Shown: positions 41,473 through 53,770, counted from the first letter of the stretch. The stretch is 64,000 nucleotides of DNA from Mermis nigrescens (GCA_036768485.1 JAVLUZ010000838.1:62001-126000), one strand, 5' to 3'. The notes: a model not told the origin generated them from the letters alone. A program made the numbers and translations.

Positions 41473-44400
41473 TAATAGTCCCATCCCGCAGTCATCTCCG
41501 ACTGGATTTCACCTAACTTTTCCTTAAAATTTTCATGTGTCTGTAATGTATAGAAAAAAACGTAGCTGAAACGCTAAAAGCGGCATATTCGACACGTATA
41601 CATCGTTTTTGAGCCCGAAGAGGGCGCCTAAAAACATTTTTGGTGTATTCACTATTAGAGTTTCCAGGCTGAGCAAGACTCTCGCAAATGCCGTCGGCTT
41701 CATTTTCAATTTTTTCAGGATATCGTCGAAAAGTGCTGACTTTATAGCCATGTTTATCTTCGATAGCCTTCATTTTATCGATGATTCGAGCCATACATAA
41801 CACATTCTGTCGACTTCTTGGAGAAAGGTGTTGGGTGTATTTTTTGGGGAAAATCCACGGTTAGAAATGCCAAAAGTGGTGGTGCACGTGCTGCTGACTC
41901 TCGCAAAATGCTGCCAAATTCCAACGATTTCGAGTATTAAAAAGTTGTGGGAAACGAGCGACTAGGTTTTGAAGCCATTTTTCTTTCAAAGATGTCTTCC
42001 TGGTGTAATGAAAACTAATCTCTTATAACAGACTGAATAACAAAATATCTTATGAATAATATCACACAATGATATAACATTATAACAACAGAGAGCTGGC
42101 TTATCACTTAGTAACACTAGCACCGCTATAAAACAGTATTGTTATTTAAGCATTAAGCGATGAAACTATCTGCTGTTGAAAACTAGAGAAGCTATTTTGA
42201 GCGGCAGCTGCAGATCAAAAATTGGCGTTAAGTTAGCGTCCCTTTATTCTAAAATAAGACTCACTCACCTCGGTTCCTTGAATAATATGTACCATTCACG
42301 TGAGAAATGACCGTCGGTTCAAGAATAGATAACACTCATTTTATGCCGTTCTTAACTCCAGTCCACGTGAACACACCATGTTTTAGCTTAGTCACTAAAT
42401 GAATAACACAAAAAAATGGTAGCTTACTAAATGACCGTAGGAATTTACAGCTGGCGTCAACTAGCTCACCGGGAAATGACCGTAGCATCATGCATTGAAA
42501 AAAGTAAAAATGCCCTTGCTCGGTCCCCCAACTCACATTCCGCCCATAATGCTCTATATTCTACTATTCGCCGTTATATCACCATTATCCGTCCTTTATT
42601 TTGCACATTTGCATCTCTACAACTTTTAATAAAATATCTTCTGGTCGGCTTGCTGTAGCAGACAACCTCATTCAGCAGCTTACTTACAGCTTTCTACGTC
42701 ACCACATCTCAATTCCCTACACTGGCGATTCGTGACGCACACTCATTCCTCTGACGACTATATTTTGTTCAATTTATTGCGATTTTTCTAATTTTTTTAG
42801 ATATTCATACATGAATGATGACAGATAGAAAAATCGAGAAGCAGTGCCTTTGACGGGGAATTATGCAGCTATCGTTGTTTTTAACCTCAAAAGCAGTGTA
42901 ACATTATTTGGGGTTGATTCCTCCGAAGTTCTTGATAGTTATGAGTTTTTATATTTTCATATTTCCTTTTTTAATGTTGCTTATGCAGCACCGAGAACAA
43001 CGTATCCGATTGACTTTAGCTTTAAACCTCATTGTAATTGTCTTAATGATCATGAGTACATAAATGTCACAGCAAATCCTTCATGTAATAAGTTTACTTG
43101 ATGGAACAACAACTAACAACATTATGTTGGTACAATATTTCACCAGAGAAACTATGTATGTATGCTATGCAGTGACGACTCAGCTGGAAGTACAAAGTTT
43201 ACTCGTTAGAAGTTTATGCTTGACTTTTAAACGCCTGAAGCTTAAAGGGCCTATGAGTTTTTAGGATAAAAACGGTATAAACTGAAATATTCGACAGAGC
43301 ATGATCCAGAGCAATGACTAACTCATAATTTTTAGATTTATGCAAAATATGCTTTCAACGAAAAATTTCAGCAAAAAGATTTTTTGAGACCTTTGTTTTA
43401 GTTCAGACCTATGCGCGAGGTAGTCAATTTCGCAGGGTTCAGGAGAATCAGAGGGGCGTGGCACCCATTGTCAACTAAGAAGTTTGAAAATGGCTTGCAT
43501 GTGGAAAAGCGAGGAAGGCACACGTATTTTCAAAGTCTTTGGAGCAAAAGTGCAAACAAAACCTTGCCAAATAGAAAGAAAAAGTACTCTCCGTCCAAAG
43601 CCTTTATTACGGATTTGAATTTTATTTAAAACCGATTTATCTCTAGATCTTTGCAGGTTCAAATCTGCTCATAATTTCAAGCAGACATTTTTCCGAGAGG
43701 TGAGTCCGAGGTACTCTCAAGAATGAAAAAAGAAGAATTTTTGAGAAAAATGTGGCATCCTGACGTCTAAAAGCGGGTAAAAATTGAAAACTTTCTTCAA
43801 AAATATTTGAAATTTGTGGATTAGAAGAGTTTTTACACTACTTTAGAATTGGTACTGGTTTTTGAAATTTTGGCCCATTAAACCTCATTATTTTGCCTTC
43901 TCGCAAATCGTCAGACTTCCCTACATCGGCCAATTCTTATGCTTCTTTATTTTACTCGTATTATCCCGGCCTTATCCAAATTTTTGATTCCAGGAAATCG
44001 TAAAAAACAATCGGTTTTACACTTTTTTGCTTTTACTGAGCGCAAATGTGTCACATTTTCGGCTGTTTACGTCATAATATTTTTTACTACATCTTTTTAA
44101 TTTACTCAAATCTTTCAGGCGTTTTGTATTTCAAAAAGGACGAGCCCTGTTAAAAACAGTAAAAAGTATTTTCGACGCGTTGCTATCATTTTAAAACCCA
44201 AAATAGCACTTTATGAAAGTTTTTTGGACGGGCGTTAGGAATTTTAGATGCTGAACATTTAGTGTTTAAAAGTCTGCTATTCATATGCTATCTATGAAAT
44301 AAATTTTTCATTGATTTAAAATGTTGTACTCGCCATTAAAATATATTACATGAGAAAAGTGAACTTTGAATTCTTTAAATTTCCGCACATATAACTTTTC

Positions 44401-44790
44401 ACAGCACTCCCAGTCTTCGATTAATCACTGGCAACAGTTTTGATTGTATGGGCAATTATTTGGTAAATCTGAAAGAGACAGCGCTTCATTTTATTGAGTA
44501 AGCGACAGCAGGCGATTATTCGGAAATAAACTTGCGTGTTTCCTTTTAATTAAAATCGAAATATTGGTCGTAACGTGAAGGCGCAAAAATATAGTACAAC
44601 AGATTACTGAGTAAATGAATGTTAGATAGTGGTATACAAAAACTACCAGCGTGTAGCTATCATTGTACATCTACATGGGTACCCTTAACATATGAGCCCC
44701 CTACAGCTAAAACGGGACACATCTGGAGAGTACGTTTTTTTTAAAATATACATTAAAAAAAACCTTATTGGGGTTTTTTATTTTTGTTTA
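41473..44790. other. Intergenic; no gene recognised
   Basis: Contains AAATGACCGT words at 42307, 42430 and 42475 and faint remnants of GCG-motif elements (near 42760 and 44060). Frames of 70-96 codons have no motif. Confidence 0.4.
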
Positions 44791-44794
44791 CACT

Positions 44795-46560
44795 CAATAC
44801 CGAATTTGTAGTGAGCGTGTAAAGTTATGACGTAACATTATAACATTTAGAATTTAGAAATCTCTGACGGTTTTTGCGCCCATTTTATATAAGTCAGTAT
44901 ATAAACAGCGCACAGAATTAAATGACATTAAATGTATTTTTAATTTTTTAGACATCAGCTTTAGTTCTCGAGTGGGATGTAAAGAGTGTAAAAATCTGCG
45001 GGTGTAAAGGCAGATTTTTGTCGCGTTTTTCACTCTGTCAACAACTAACTCCAGACATAAGTCAAAAAATTTTTCTGATAGAAATGTGCTACAATTCAAG
45101 ACCTACTCTCTACTTAGCTGCAAATTATTTTACATTTCATGCTTGATTAGATCCAGGGGCTTAAAATTCACAATGTAGTGGATAGTATAAAAATCAGGTT
45201 TTGTCTCACATTTCTCCGTCAGCTTCTCCGCTTATAAGTCGGGACAAGTTGAATAGTATAAAAATAAAGTGCGTTTTATGGCCTATGCGTTGCGTTAAAT
45301 TGTGTTTAAAAACTCAATATTGACTCACTCCTGGAGGTGAAAAGCGCGAAATCAGGAGTGTAACAGGGTGAAAAAAGTTTTCTCCCTTTTTCGATATGTA
45401 TGTCTCAAACAGGATGCGGAACTGAAGTTTTTCACAGGCTAACGTACTACAGCTCAAATGCTACAAAGAAGTTTAAACCAAATTCCTCTACACTCAATAG
45501 GGAATTAGATTCACATTCTTAAAGTTTACACTCTTCCATTGCACGAAAAAACACGTTATTTAAACTTTTCTAATTTAGCTACTCCGCCAATTTTAAATCA
45601 AGACGCGCAAAGTATACTAATAAAAGTGCATCTTGAAGGTTACACATCACACTTGAACGCGTTTCTTTATACTCAATACTGACTAAGATGTGAAGGTGTA
45701 AAATTGAAACTGGTGTAAAAACACATTTTTCTAGTTTTTTGTCAGCCAACTTCTCTGGTTATGAATCGGGGTATGCAAATCACTCTAAGAATAAAATACT
45801 TGTCGGCGGTTACAAGCCACTTTGGTCGTAGTTCTCTACACTCAATACTGAGTTGTTTCTGGAGGTGTAAAGTATTAGCTGCGTGCTAAAAAGACGTTAT
45901 TTAAATTATTATGTATGCTAATATTCCCGTATATAATTTGGTTTGTCCGCACTTACGTAAAAATGGAAGAACGTCTGAAGGCTTACATGTAGCCGTAAGA
46001 CGCATTTCTTTACACTTAGTTTTGACCACTTTGCGCTTAAGGGTCAACTATTCTACTGGACAAATTAGTTCGTACTCAATAGAGGTGTGAAGTAGTTTAC
46101 ACTTAAGGTTGACTTTGCTTCCAGAGTGTTGTGGAGGGTCAATCTTTTGTAAAATACATTCAGAACATCAGAATTACGAATCAAATTTTAAACGTTTTTT
46201 ACATTCAGCAGTTGTGTAAAGTTTACATAGAAAATCAACTTTAGCTACAGACCATTGCCGAAGGTAGAGCTTTTTAAAACGTTATCTAAAGCATAAGAAT
46301 TTCGCCGTGCTATCAGGAATACGAACTTCACTGTAATTCTCTTCACACCCTCAAATTGTGTAAAGTTTAAGATTTAACTTAATGTCTGTAAGGTTGTACA
46401 TTGTAAGAGCTAACTTTTATTACAAACTGTTCTCCAACAGATGAGGATATATGAATATAACTTACTTTTTTGTGACTTAATGGCTGTGTAAACTTTAAAC
46501 TAAAAATAGTTTTAATTTGAAGACGTTGTATGACATAACTTTTACTAAGGACTGTACTTG
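44795..46560 (-). repeat. Degenerate tandem array, about 175-bp period
   Basis: TTTACACTCAATAC-type blocks recur near 44795, 45310, 45485, 45668, 45838 and 46012, at spacings near 170-183 bp for the central ones. Each is paired with GGAGGTGTAAAG-like words. In reverse complement they match the GTGTAAACTTTA repeats of 25735-26290. Confidence 0.6.
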
Positions 46561-46599
46561 TGTTATTCGAGTATTACTTCCGGCTAGTTACCTGTGAAT

Positions 46600-46830
46600 T
46601 CATTTATCCATGCAGTCGAATCATGCTAATTCAAAGTAGGTACCAGCAAAGAAAAACCCCTGATGGAACAAAAAAGAAAAATATACCTTCGAATAACGGA
46701 TCATTAAAGACATAAAAGGAAAGGACTAGGAAAAAAGTCATCTATGAGCCCAAGAATTATCAAAATCTGCTAAGAATCCGATTTCTGTACGCAACACAAA
46801 AATCGGAGTTTATTCTGCTGTATGTAATCA
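46600..46830 (+). repeat. Dispersed repeat B
   Basis: AACCCCTGATGGAACAAAAA.., GACATAAAAGGAAAGGACTA and ACACAAAAATCGGAG align with the other copies. It follows the degenerate tandem array. Confidence 0.6.
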
Positions 46831-47179
46831 ATATTCATGTAAGGCTCAATTAAAAAATACATTCGTACCATGCTGTATATTATAGCTCTACAGTTATAAG
46901 TATTAAACTAGGATGATGGAATAATATAGGTTCATTTTCTCCTGCTCCGGCATTATACGATGATCTATTAAAATTTCCCGTCTATCATTTTGCACTATTG
47001 CATTTATTTGCGTGGATTTCTCGCTATTCTTCTTGCGCCATTTCCTAAATACTCTGGTGCAAACTTGTTTGCACACGTTTAGTGCCTTTCCGCACTTCTA
47101 TCCTATCACACATGGGCATTCTCCACAGGAGTTGAAACCCCCAGATTACTGTACCTCACATATCTTTTTTTAGAAATGT

Positions 47180-47536
47180 TTTAATAATTTTTGGTGATTT
47201 TTGGCGGTTTCACCCCCTCCCCAGAATTTTCTTGCTGCTTATGTTGTACGCACACGAATGCGTGGAAGGGGGTTTAGGTGGGGGTATGCAGCCTAAGAAG
47301 GCCAAATACCCCCAGAGACAAGGCCAAATACCCCCAGAGACCGAAACTGCCCCAACCCATAAATCAACTCTTGCAAATTGTTTCCTGCTTTTTTCACAAT
47401 TAATTAAGAAAAAAATTGATAGTGCTCAATGAGAAATGTTGAAAAATTGTGTTCTTTCGCCATAACACCATTTTTAAGACCATATTTGGACTTTTGGACT
47501 TGCAACCCCTCCAGAATTATGGAGCTACCCACATAT
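47180..47536 (-). mobile_element. Two abutting TGGGCG-type MITE copies (first one partial)
   Basis: 47180-47245 keeps only an end (CCCCAGAATTTTCTTGCTGC). 47250-47536 is nearly complete (CACGAATGCGTGG to AGCTACCCACATATG) with the GATAGTGCTCAATGAGAAAT core. Confidence 0.6.
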
Positions 47537-47689
47537 GGTTGTATGCCATTGCAAGTGCGGCTCGAACTTACATTTAGCTAAGGTTAGTAAGTAAACAAAA
47601 TGCTTTGTCGTTTTCTTTGATTTGGATTGATCAGTTCTTTCGAAGAATAAAATGTTGTGTTATTTATTTCCCAAAGTGGGGCCACAAAT

Positions 47690-47895
47690 AACTACTTTCT
47701 TCTGTGGGACGTAAAATGTTCTTTGACTTTTGTGTTCCTTCAGAGAAATCTCTGATTCTGATAAAGTTTGCGTGTATAGGTGACTTTTCCGTAGTTCCCT
47801 CCTTTAATATCTATAATAATTTATTTTTCCAAGTATACTTGTGCTTTTTGTTCCTTGGGAGCATTTTTATTTGCTAGATACTACATAGATAATTC
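47690..47895 (-). repeat. Dispersed repeat B (inverted copy)
   Basis: On the minus strand it reads GCTCCCAAGGAACAAAAAGC.., GGAGGGAACTACGG and the other family words. Confidence 0.6.
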
Positions 47896-48123
47896 TAAAT
47901 CATATTTTATCCTGCAAAATTCTTTTATCTAAATTGCAGTTAGAGACATAATACGTATATTAATAAAAATATTCCCTAAGGCTTTCATTCCAATAATCTC
48001 ACAGAATATATTTAAGAGGTGCTAACTGACGAACTCAAACAGCTGTGATTTTCGAGGTTGGATTGGAATTGCGCAAGTCTTATGGACCCGGCGTAGATAG
48101 ACAGGAACTGAGAGGGTTAGGGG

Positions 48124-48373
48124 CAGTCAGGCACGGGGGGAGATCTGGTAGGAGATAGAGACCCCCAGAAGAGAAGAAAGAAAAATTTTTTGTTTAAAAT
48201 TAAGCAAATAAAGGCCATAATTAGATGAGGATTGAAATTTTTTTTTAAAAAGTGCCTTAAACTGACCAGAACTGTGCAATAACATTGTTTTAATATTATT
48301 TTAGCGAAAAGCTCATTTCTTGACCCCCTGACAGGCTGACCCTCCCTCAGATCAGCCATGCTGTGAACCTATG
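48124..48373 (-). mobile_element. CATAGGT-type hAT-like MITE
   Basis: CAGTCAGGCACGGGGGG to GCTGTGAACCTATG, with flanks GTTAGGGG/GTTAGGCG (48116-48123, 48374-48381; 7 of 8). Inverted relative of 12195-12479. Confidence 0.72.
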
Positions 48374-48381
48374 GTTAGGCG

Positions 48382-48890
48382 TTCGGGCCGGACAGAATGT
48401 AGAAAAATTAAAATTTTCGAGGAAAATGACGCGGAACGAGCCAAAAAAATGATGAAATATGAACATTTCGTTCAAAAGTGCTCGAATTTGAACAGTGGTT
48501 TCTTGTCATCTTTTGATAAACAGTATTATTTCTGAAGAGAGAAAATTTAAAATTTTCTAAAGTTTTCCGAATTTTTCTATGGAAATCTCGCATGATTAAT
48601 GCGAAAATGGATGCAAAACCCCAGAGTTATTCGAAAAACTATTGTAAAAACAAAAAATATTCTTGCGGCGTAAAAGTGAGTTTTTTAGAGCGCCAAAAAA
48701 GTCAGTAAATGACATTGAAGAGTAGTTTTTCGGCGCGAAGCGCTTAAAAATTTGAAAAATCACAATGAAAATGGCTAAAATCATCAAAAATTACACATCT
48801 ATTCTTCATTTCGCTTATATATTTTTTGACGATAGGGGCGGCCGCCCTCATCCCGCCCCCTTTTAATCCGCCCTTGGCCTCACATAAAGA
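48382..48890. mobile_element. GCG-motif element, partial
   Basis: Contains TTTTCGGCGCGAAGCGCTTA at about 48730 and ends CCCCCTTTTAATCCGCCCTT, which resembles the right end of the hAT-like element at 4134-5573. The left end is not identified. Confidence 0.4.
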
Positions 48891-49291
48891 TATTGAGTAC
48901 CTACTTGATTAATTAAATTCATAATGCAAGGGACCTGCTAAGCACTTAATCACAACTGCAAAACAATAATATAATTTAGCATCTAAGTTCAAAGAAGTAA
49001 AACGTATTATTAACACTTTATGATATGACGGCCGCCCCGAAAATGGGACTGATATTTTTCTTTACAAAATGCAAAGTTGTGGTTGTTGTTTTGCTCTTGT
49101 GACTTCAAAACTGCAACCATTAGTGCATTGTCCCTTTTTCTAAATGCAAATTATTTTAACCTTTCAGAGTCCGCTCTATGATGCAGATGTGCTACAGCAA
49201 TGCAATCATAATATGTTTCAAATCTGTAAAATGTAAGACTGTATGAAAAAAACCAGAGCAAAAGCTCTCCTCTCTATCATGTTGTTCATTT
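48891..49291. other. No recognisable feature
   Basis: AT-rich DNA upstream of the GTTCCC repeats. Confidence 0.4.
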
Positions 49292-50475
49292 GTTCCCATT
49301 TGGGAACGTTGGCTTCTTGAAGAACATTTTTGCCAAATTTCATGTTCTGTTATGTTTTGCAAAACATATAAGATTAAAGCGATCTGCTACAAACATTGAT
49401 AACACAAGTAATCTAAACTGTCAAATTGTCAAATAGAGAGCCTACAAGGGTCTGATTTTGAGAATTTGAAACCTTATGGGAACCATAAACCTCAGAAAAC
49501 CAAGAAACTTTCAGTAGACACCGTAACTTTATATTTGTTTTTTTAGATTTGCTTGCTTTCTAGATGACATTGAATAATGTCTAGCTAAGATGAGTAAAAA
49601 AGTATTATTAAGCTATAATCTGTATTTACATTTTTTCTGGATTTTTCAAAATTTATTGGTTTTCTCATTTCTATGCTGTTGAACTAATGGCCGTAATCTC
49701 AGAGCTATTTACACTGCATCGACGTATGTCAGTATACTAAAAATTAGAAACCATGAATCAAGATTTGGGAAATAACAGAAAGTCAGGGTGTAATATAGTC
49801 AATTTGGCAATTTCATACAATTTTCAATAAGTGAAATTCTACAAAGAATAAAAGTAAGTCATAATATCATACGTTTACTCATTCGGACATTTACCTATCC
49901 GCAGTTGTTATCGATAGTCCAATAAACTTACACTCAAAGTTTAGTTATGTTGCTAGCATGCTTCTGAGCTATTAAAAAATGTTAGAAATCAGTAGTTATA
50001 TAAAGTTTGATAAAGTACAGTGCAAGTTCTACAGATCAGAAACACATGATATTGTGCATGAATTCAAGAAAATTTGTCTATAAGCCTCTGAAGATTCATG
50101 GCTCTTGAGTTATAGTAAAAAAAATAAAGCAATGTAAGGTAGAGCAGGTAATTTCTGCAAAAACACCTGAATTTATTTACATAAATACTTGAATTTTTGC
50201 CTAAAAACCGCTAGATTTCAAGAGCTACATTGTTGTGTAATCATAACACTTAAAATCAAGTAAAGAATCCTAGAAATCTGCATTTAATATTTTGAATATG
50301 TGCATCGGAGTGATACCAGAATGCTTGTGGAGCTCTAGAAAATTGAAAGAATGCATGAGAGGTCACTAAAGAGCATAGCCGAGGTTATACATACATGCTG
50401 CCCCATAGATTTAGTTCTCTTTCCAAGAAATAAATATTTTTGCACTCCTAGGAGCCAACGTTCCCAAACGGGAAC
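49292..50475. mobile_element. Putative element bounded by GTTCCC palindromic ends
   Basis: Left GTTCCCATTTGGGAACGTTG followed by GCTTCT, and right end, read inward, GTTCCCGTTTGGGAACGTTG followed by GCTCCT. Each end begins with a 16-bp palindrome. A third copy stands at 50798-50823, which would alternatively pair with 50450-50475 to bound a 370-bp element. No clear target duplication or coding sequence. Confidence 0.45.
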
Positions 50476-50797
50476 ATCAATATAAATTTAATCATAACTT
50501 TTGACGAACAACTAAATAAAAATGAATAATATACTAAAATGATCAGAAAACCTGTACAATTTTGACTGTATGACACTTGGCTTAAACATTTTATATGTCG
50601 ACTGACAATATGCAAATTTCTAAACATGACAAACTTTCGCAATTTTTGTGCAACTTAAAACAGTATAGCATAGCACATACTCATAATTAAGTTTTGAAAT
50701 TGCTCTCACAGGATAAGCAAACATCTTATTCCCTACCCAAAACAAGTCTTATTCAAATTAGATTAGTAGTTGTTTTGCAACAAAATTTTGAAAATAT

Positions 50798-50823
50798 GTT
50801 CCCAATTGGGAACGTTGGCCACT
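50798..50823 (+). repeat. GTTCCC palindromic repeat, third copy
   Basis: GTTCCCAATTGGGAAC is a perfect 16-bp palindrome followed by GTTGGCCACT. Mirror copy at 63010-63035. Confidence 0.8.
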
Positions 50824-51445
50824 AAAAGGTCAAAATTAATTGATTGCTAACAAGGATAAATGCGCATGCACGGGACTGTGCCTAAGCAATGCTTTCGCCT
50901 AATTGTTATGACATATTTTTTCGCTTATAAAGTATTTTGCAATAAAACTAAAAATCAAGATTTATACGTTATTTTATTTTTGACCATGCTGATTCCAATG
51001 GAAGAAATAAGATCTCAGAGGCCAATAATAAATGGGAAATGGTAGCTGCATCAGGATGATTACTAGCAATAAACATACCAAAATGCTACGACTTGCCCGC
51101 AAGAACTCCACTACTCGCTCCATATTTAGGTGCTCATTACTTTTTTCGATCCAAAAATAACAATGTGAGGCCTTTTAGCATAATCTATCAGGCCTCTCTA
51201 AATTACCTGACTTTATATAAATTGGACATTTAGGCCCGCATGCACAAAGGCCGATTAGCGTTAATCGGAGATTAAACTACAACTTTAATCTCTGATTAAA
51301 TTTATCGTTATGCACAAAGGCCGATTAGTGGTAATCGGCGATTCGATTTATCGCAGATTTTAATCCTACCCCTCCCCAGGTTTAAACACCGATAAGTGCG
51401 AGTTTCTTTCGTTTTGTGAGCCAGTTGGTTTCTGTTTTTTTGATT

Positions 51446-51616
51446 ATGGACGTTCTTGACTTTCTTGACGATTTGGACGAAAATTATGACGAAAATTTGG
51501 AAAACGTGATTCCATTGAGGGTATTTTTAAAACGAGCAAATCCGCTAGAAAGTTACGCTGATGATAAATTTTGGTCACAATACAAGTTGAACAAAAAAAA
51601 AGCGCTAGGGAATTAA
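51446..51616 (+). pseudogene. Harbinger transposase N-terminal fragment
   Basis: 56 codons from the ATG at 51446, in a frame open from 51416. The acidic start MDVLDFLDDLDENYDENLEN is followed by ANPLESYADDKFWSQYKLNK, the pattern (R.NP...Y.D..F...Y.L.K) that opens PIF/Harbinger nuclease-type transposases. It stops after KKALGN, before any catalytic residue. The rest of the gene has been deleted, and a fragment of the second Harbinger gene starts 6 bp downstream on the other strand. Confidence 0.65.
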
Positions 51617-51621
51617 TCTAT

Positions 51622-51801
51622 TTACTTGAAAGCTTTGCTGTGATCTTTCACGTTAGGATTCGCTTTGAGAACTTCTTCAATAGCACCCCATGCCTTGCTT
51701 TTAGCAGTCGCCGTTTTTGAATCCGTTTTTTTATTTTCGATAATTTCAGCTTTCTCGGAAGCGCATTCAAAGAGAAATTCGATTTTTTCATTGTCAAAAT
51801 T
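51622..51801 (-). pseudogene. Harbinger Myb/SANT-like protein fragment
   Basis: Reading from 51801 down to the TAA at 51622-51624 gives about 59 codons, bounded upstream by a stop, so no start remains. It contains EIIENKKTDSKTATAKSKAW followed by GAIEEVLKANPNV. This E-N-K-(K)-T-D...K..AW pattern is that of the Myb/SANT-like DNA-binding partner protein of Harbinger elements and related domesticated proteins. The overlapping frame with an ATG at 51836 is a shadow. Truncated, with no expected function. Confidence 0.65.
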
Positions 51802-52716
51802 TTACATTTTTCCGCGAAGTTTATTACTGATGTCAATTTTTCGCAGTTCTAGTTAATGCGATCAAATATGACAAAAAATTTCAAAACTATAGCTTCCACC
51901 CAACCTGTTTTTACTTTTGTGCTTTTATCAATCCTGTCCAGGCATGCCAAGAAAATAACCGATTAAAACAGAAAAATAGGTACTCGTTTTTCTACCTACT
52001 GGACTTGTCCAGTACCCGAAATTCCAATCAAAATTGTTGTTAATTGGCGTTTAATCGACGATTAAAAATTCAATCTGCGATTAGTCAATCGGCCTTTAAT
52101 CGGCGTTTGTGCATACGGATTTAAATCGGTTGTTAATATCCGATTAATTAATCTACGATTAGCCTTAATCGCTGATTAAATTTATTGACCTTTGTGCATA
52201 CGGGGCTTAACCTATGCCAAGCAGGTTTACCTTGATTTTCAGATTTGCTGATCCACATAGTACAAAATGGCATTATTTCATGAATTTAGTCAATATTCGG
52301 TCGATAATGATTTATATTTCTTAAAATGTTTATTAAAGGATCAAACAAAGCTTGTCACCAACTGTTTTATGAAAGCCCTGTAATTCTATTTTATAAGATT
52401 AAATGTAAGTATACATGAAATTTAAATTTTTATCTTATTTTAGAAGAAATCACTGCATAGCGCATGAAAACTTAAATCAATAGAGAATGTTCTGTTGTTT
52501 ATGAAGACTTTTGAGTGCTCTAAAATATTTGAATTTTTCGTCTGATTTTGAGCCTTAATTAGGCTTATTGCATTTTGCCCGTTAACGACCCTGTAGAATC
52601 CTAAAAAAACCCTAAGCGCATGTGATGACACTACGCGAGTCAAAAAAATTTAAGAAATAGGTATTTATTATCAATTTTGCGTTTATCCTGATCACCAGAT
52701 ACTTTAGCTGAGTTCT

Positions 52717-52850
52717 GAACCACACCCGGGCGGGGGAGGCGGGTTAAGGTGTGGGGGTATGTACTTCCCCATTCCCCGAAAAATGAAGAAACCAAAATAC
52801 CCCCTCAGAAACCGAAATATCCCCGCATAATACGATTTTCAAAAACACGA
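52717..52850 (-). mobile_element. Partial TGGGCG-type MITE
   Basis: Begins CCACACCCGGGCGGGGGAGG and keeps the ACCAAAATACCCCCTCAGAA block, but loses the GATAGTGCT core. Mirrored at 60983-61116. Confidence 0.55.
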
Positions 52851-52859
52851 TTACGAATT

Positions 52860-53080
52860 TCTTAGCATTTGCTTCTTTTCTGACAAAGAAGACGAAATAG
52901 GAATTAAGTAACAAAGAAGTAAAGCTCCGATTGAACAAATAGGACACATATGGAAGAGCGGATTTTTGAAGACATAAAAGGAGGTAACTAGGAAAAAGTC
53001 ACCGACTATATGCGTAAAAAATGACAAAAATCTATTAAAAACAGATTTTCTCTGGGCAACACAAAAATTGAAGTATATTA
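52860..53080 (+). repeat. Dispersed repeat B
   Basis: AGCTCCGATTGAACAAATAG.., GACATAAAAGGAGGTAACTA and GGGCAACACAAAAATTG align with other B copies. Mirrored at 60753-60973. Confidence 0.6.
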
Positions 53081-53407
53081 TGCGGTCTAAAAACGGTATT
53101 TGTGGAAGAATACCTATAAAGCTAGAAAATTATGTGGTCTAATTGGTCGAAATCGTCAGAAACCGCAAAAAAATGTTACTAAAGATAGAATTCTTGGGTC
53201 TACAGCAATTTGCAGAAGAAGGGTTTAACTTCTGGGGGGGACATGAGTAGTAAGGCTGGCCCTTTCAGAGTCTCCGTGCTGAAGCATATACAGTGCTAAA
53301 GCATAGAGACTCTGTTTGGACTGACTCTGCTACTAGCGCGCATCCTGATCCGCCCACGCATTCTCGCTTATTTGTCACAGCAAGCAAGCAACTCGCGTCG
53401 CACTTGG

Positions 53408-53745
53408 TTTTTTATGCAACGTATGACTTGGCGAAGCGCGAATTTTTTATGAGACATCGCGTGACACCTGTCTAGACAAGTTTTTATGCAACACGTGACT
53501 TGGCGAGGTGCCAATTTTCGAGGCTATATAAAGGGAGGGGTATTAAAAATTTTGTATTCATACCAAATTTGTTGCGTTGACCGGTCGGTTCTTTGAAAGT
53601 GCTCTCTGAATTTTCGAAAGTGCGAAATACAAAGGAACTTCTATTGATCAGCCTATACTTTCTACACACTTTTGAAAAAGGATAATTTAGTCTTACTCAA
53701 AAAGTTGCATTGAGCAGTCGGTTCTTACATTTCTCTCTCAAATTT
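53408..53745 (+). promoter_or_regulatory. Promoter-like region of the left polymerase copy
   Basis: A TATA box, TATATAAAGG, starts at 53525, about 240 bp upstream of the polymerase ATG. Upstream of it are two copies of a 39-bp direct repeat (53408-53446, 53480-53518; TTTTTATGCAAC..TGACTTGGCGA). Downstream are two copies of a roughly 42-bp repeat (53571-53613, 53704-53745; GTTGCRTTGA..GTCGGTTCTT). The organisation suggests a transcribed viral or transposon promoter. No experimental support. Confidence 0.5.
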
Positions 53746-53770
53746 AATAAAAATTGTACTTGAAAGAAAT

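Larger units (their letters stand above)
51233..52206. mobile_element. PIF/Harbinger deletion derivative
   Basis: Ends GGCCCGCATGCACAAAGGCC and, inward from the right, GCCCCGTATGCACAAAGGTC, with TTA on both sides (51230-51232, 52207-52209), the 3-bp target duplication of this superfamily. Subterminal GATTAATCGG-type words repeat several times. Fragments of both Harbinger proteins remain inside, in convergent orientation. Mirror copy at 61627-62600. Confidence 0.8.

Noticed and set aside
41513..41803. 96-codon minus-strand frame (MARIIDKMKAIEDKHGYKV)
   Set aside because: It has a protein-like composition over a short stretch, but no recognisable family, no splice context and no support from neighbours.
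51648..51836. Minus-strand 62-codon frame with its own ATG in the Harbinger element
   Set aside because: The Myb/SANT-like pattern is in a different frame over the same bases; this one is a shadow.
53293..53475. 60-codon frame upstream of the polymerase
   Set aside because: It overlaps the promoter-like direct repeats, is mirrored only because of the palindrome, and has no motif.
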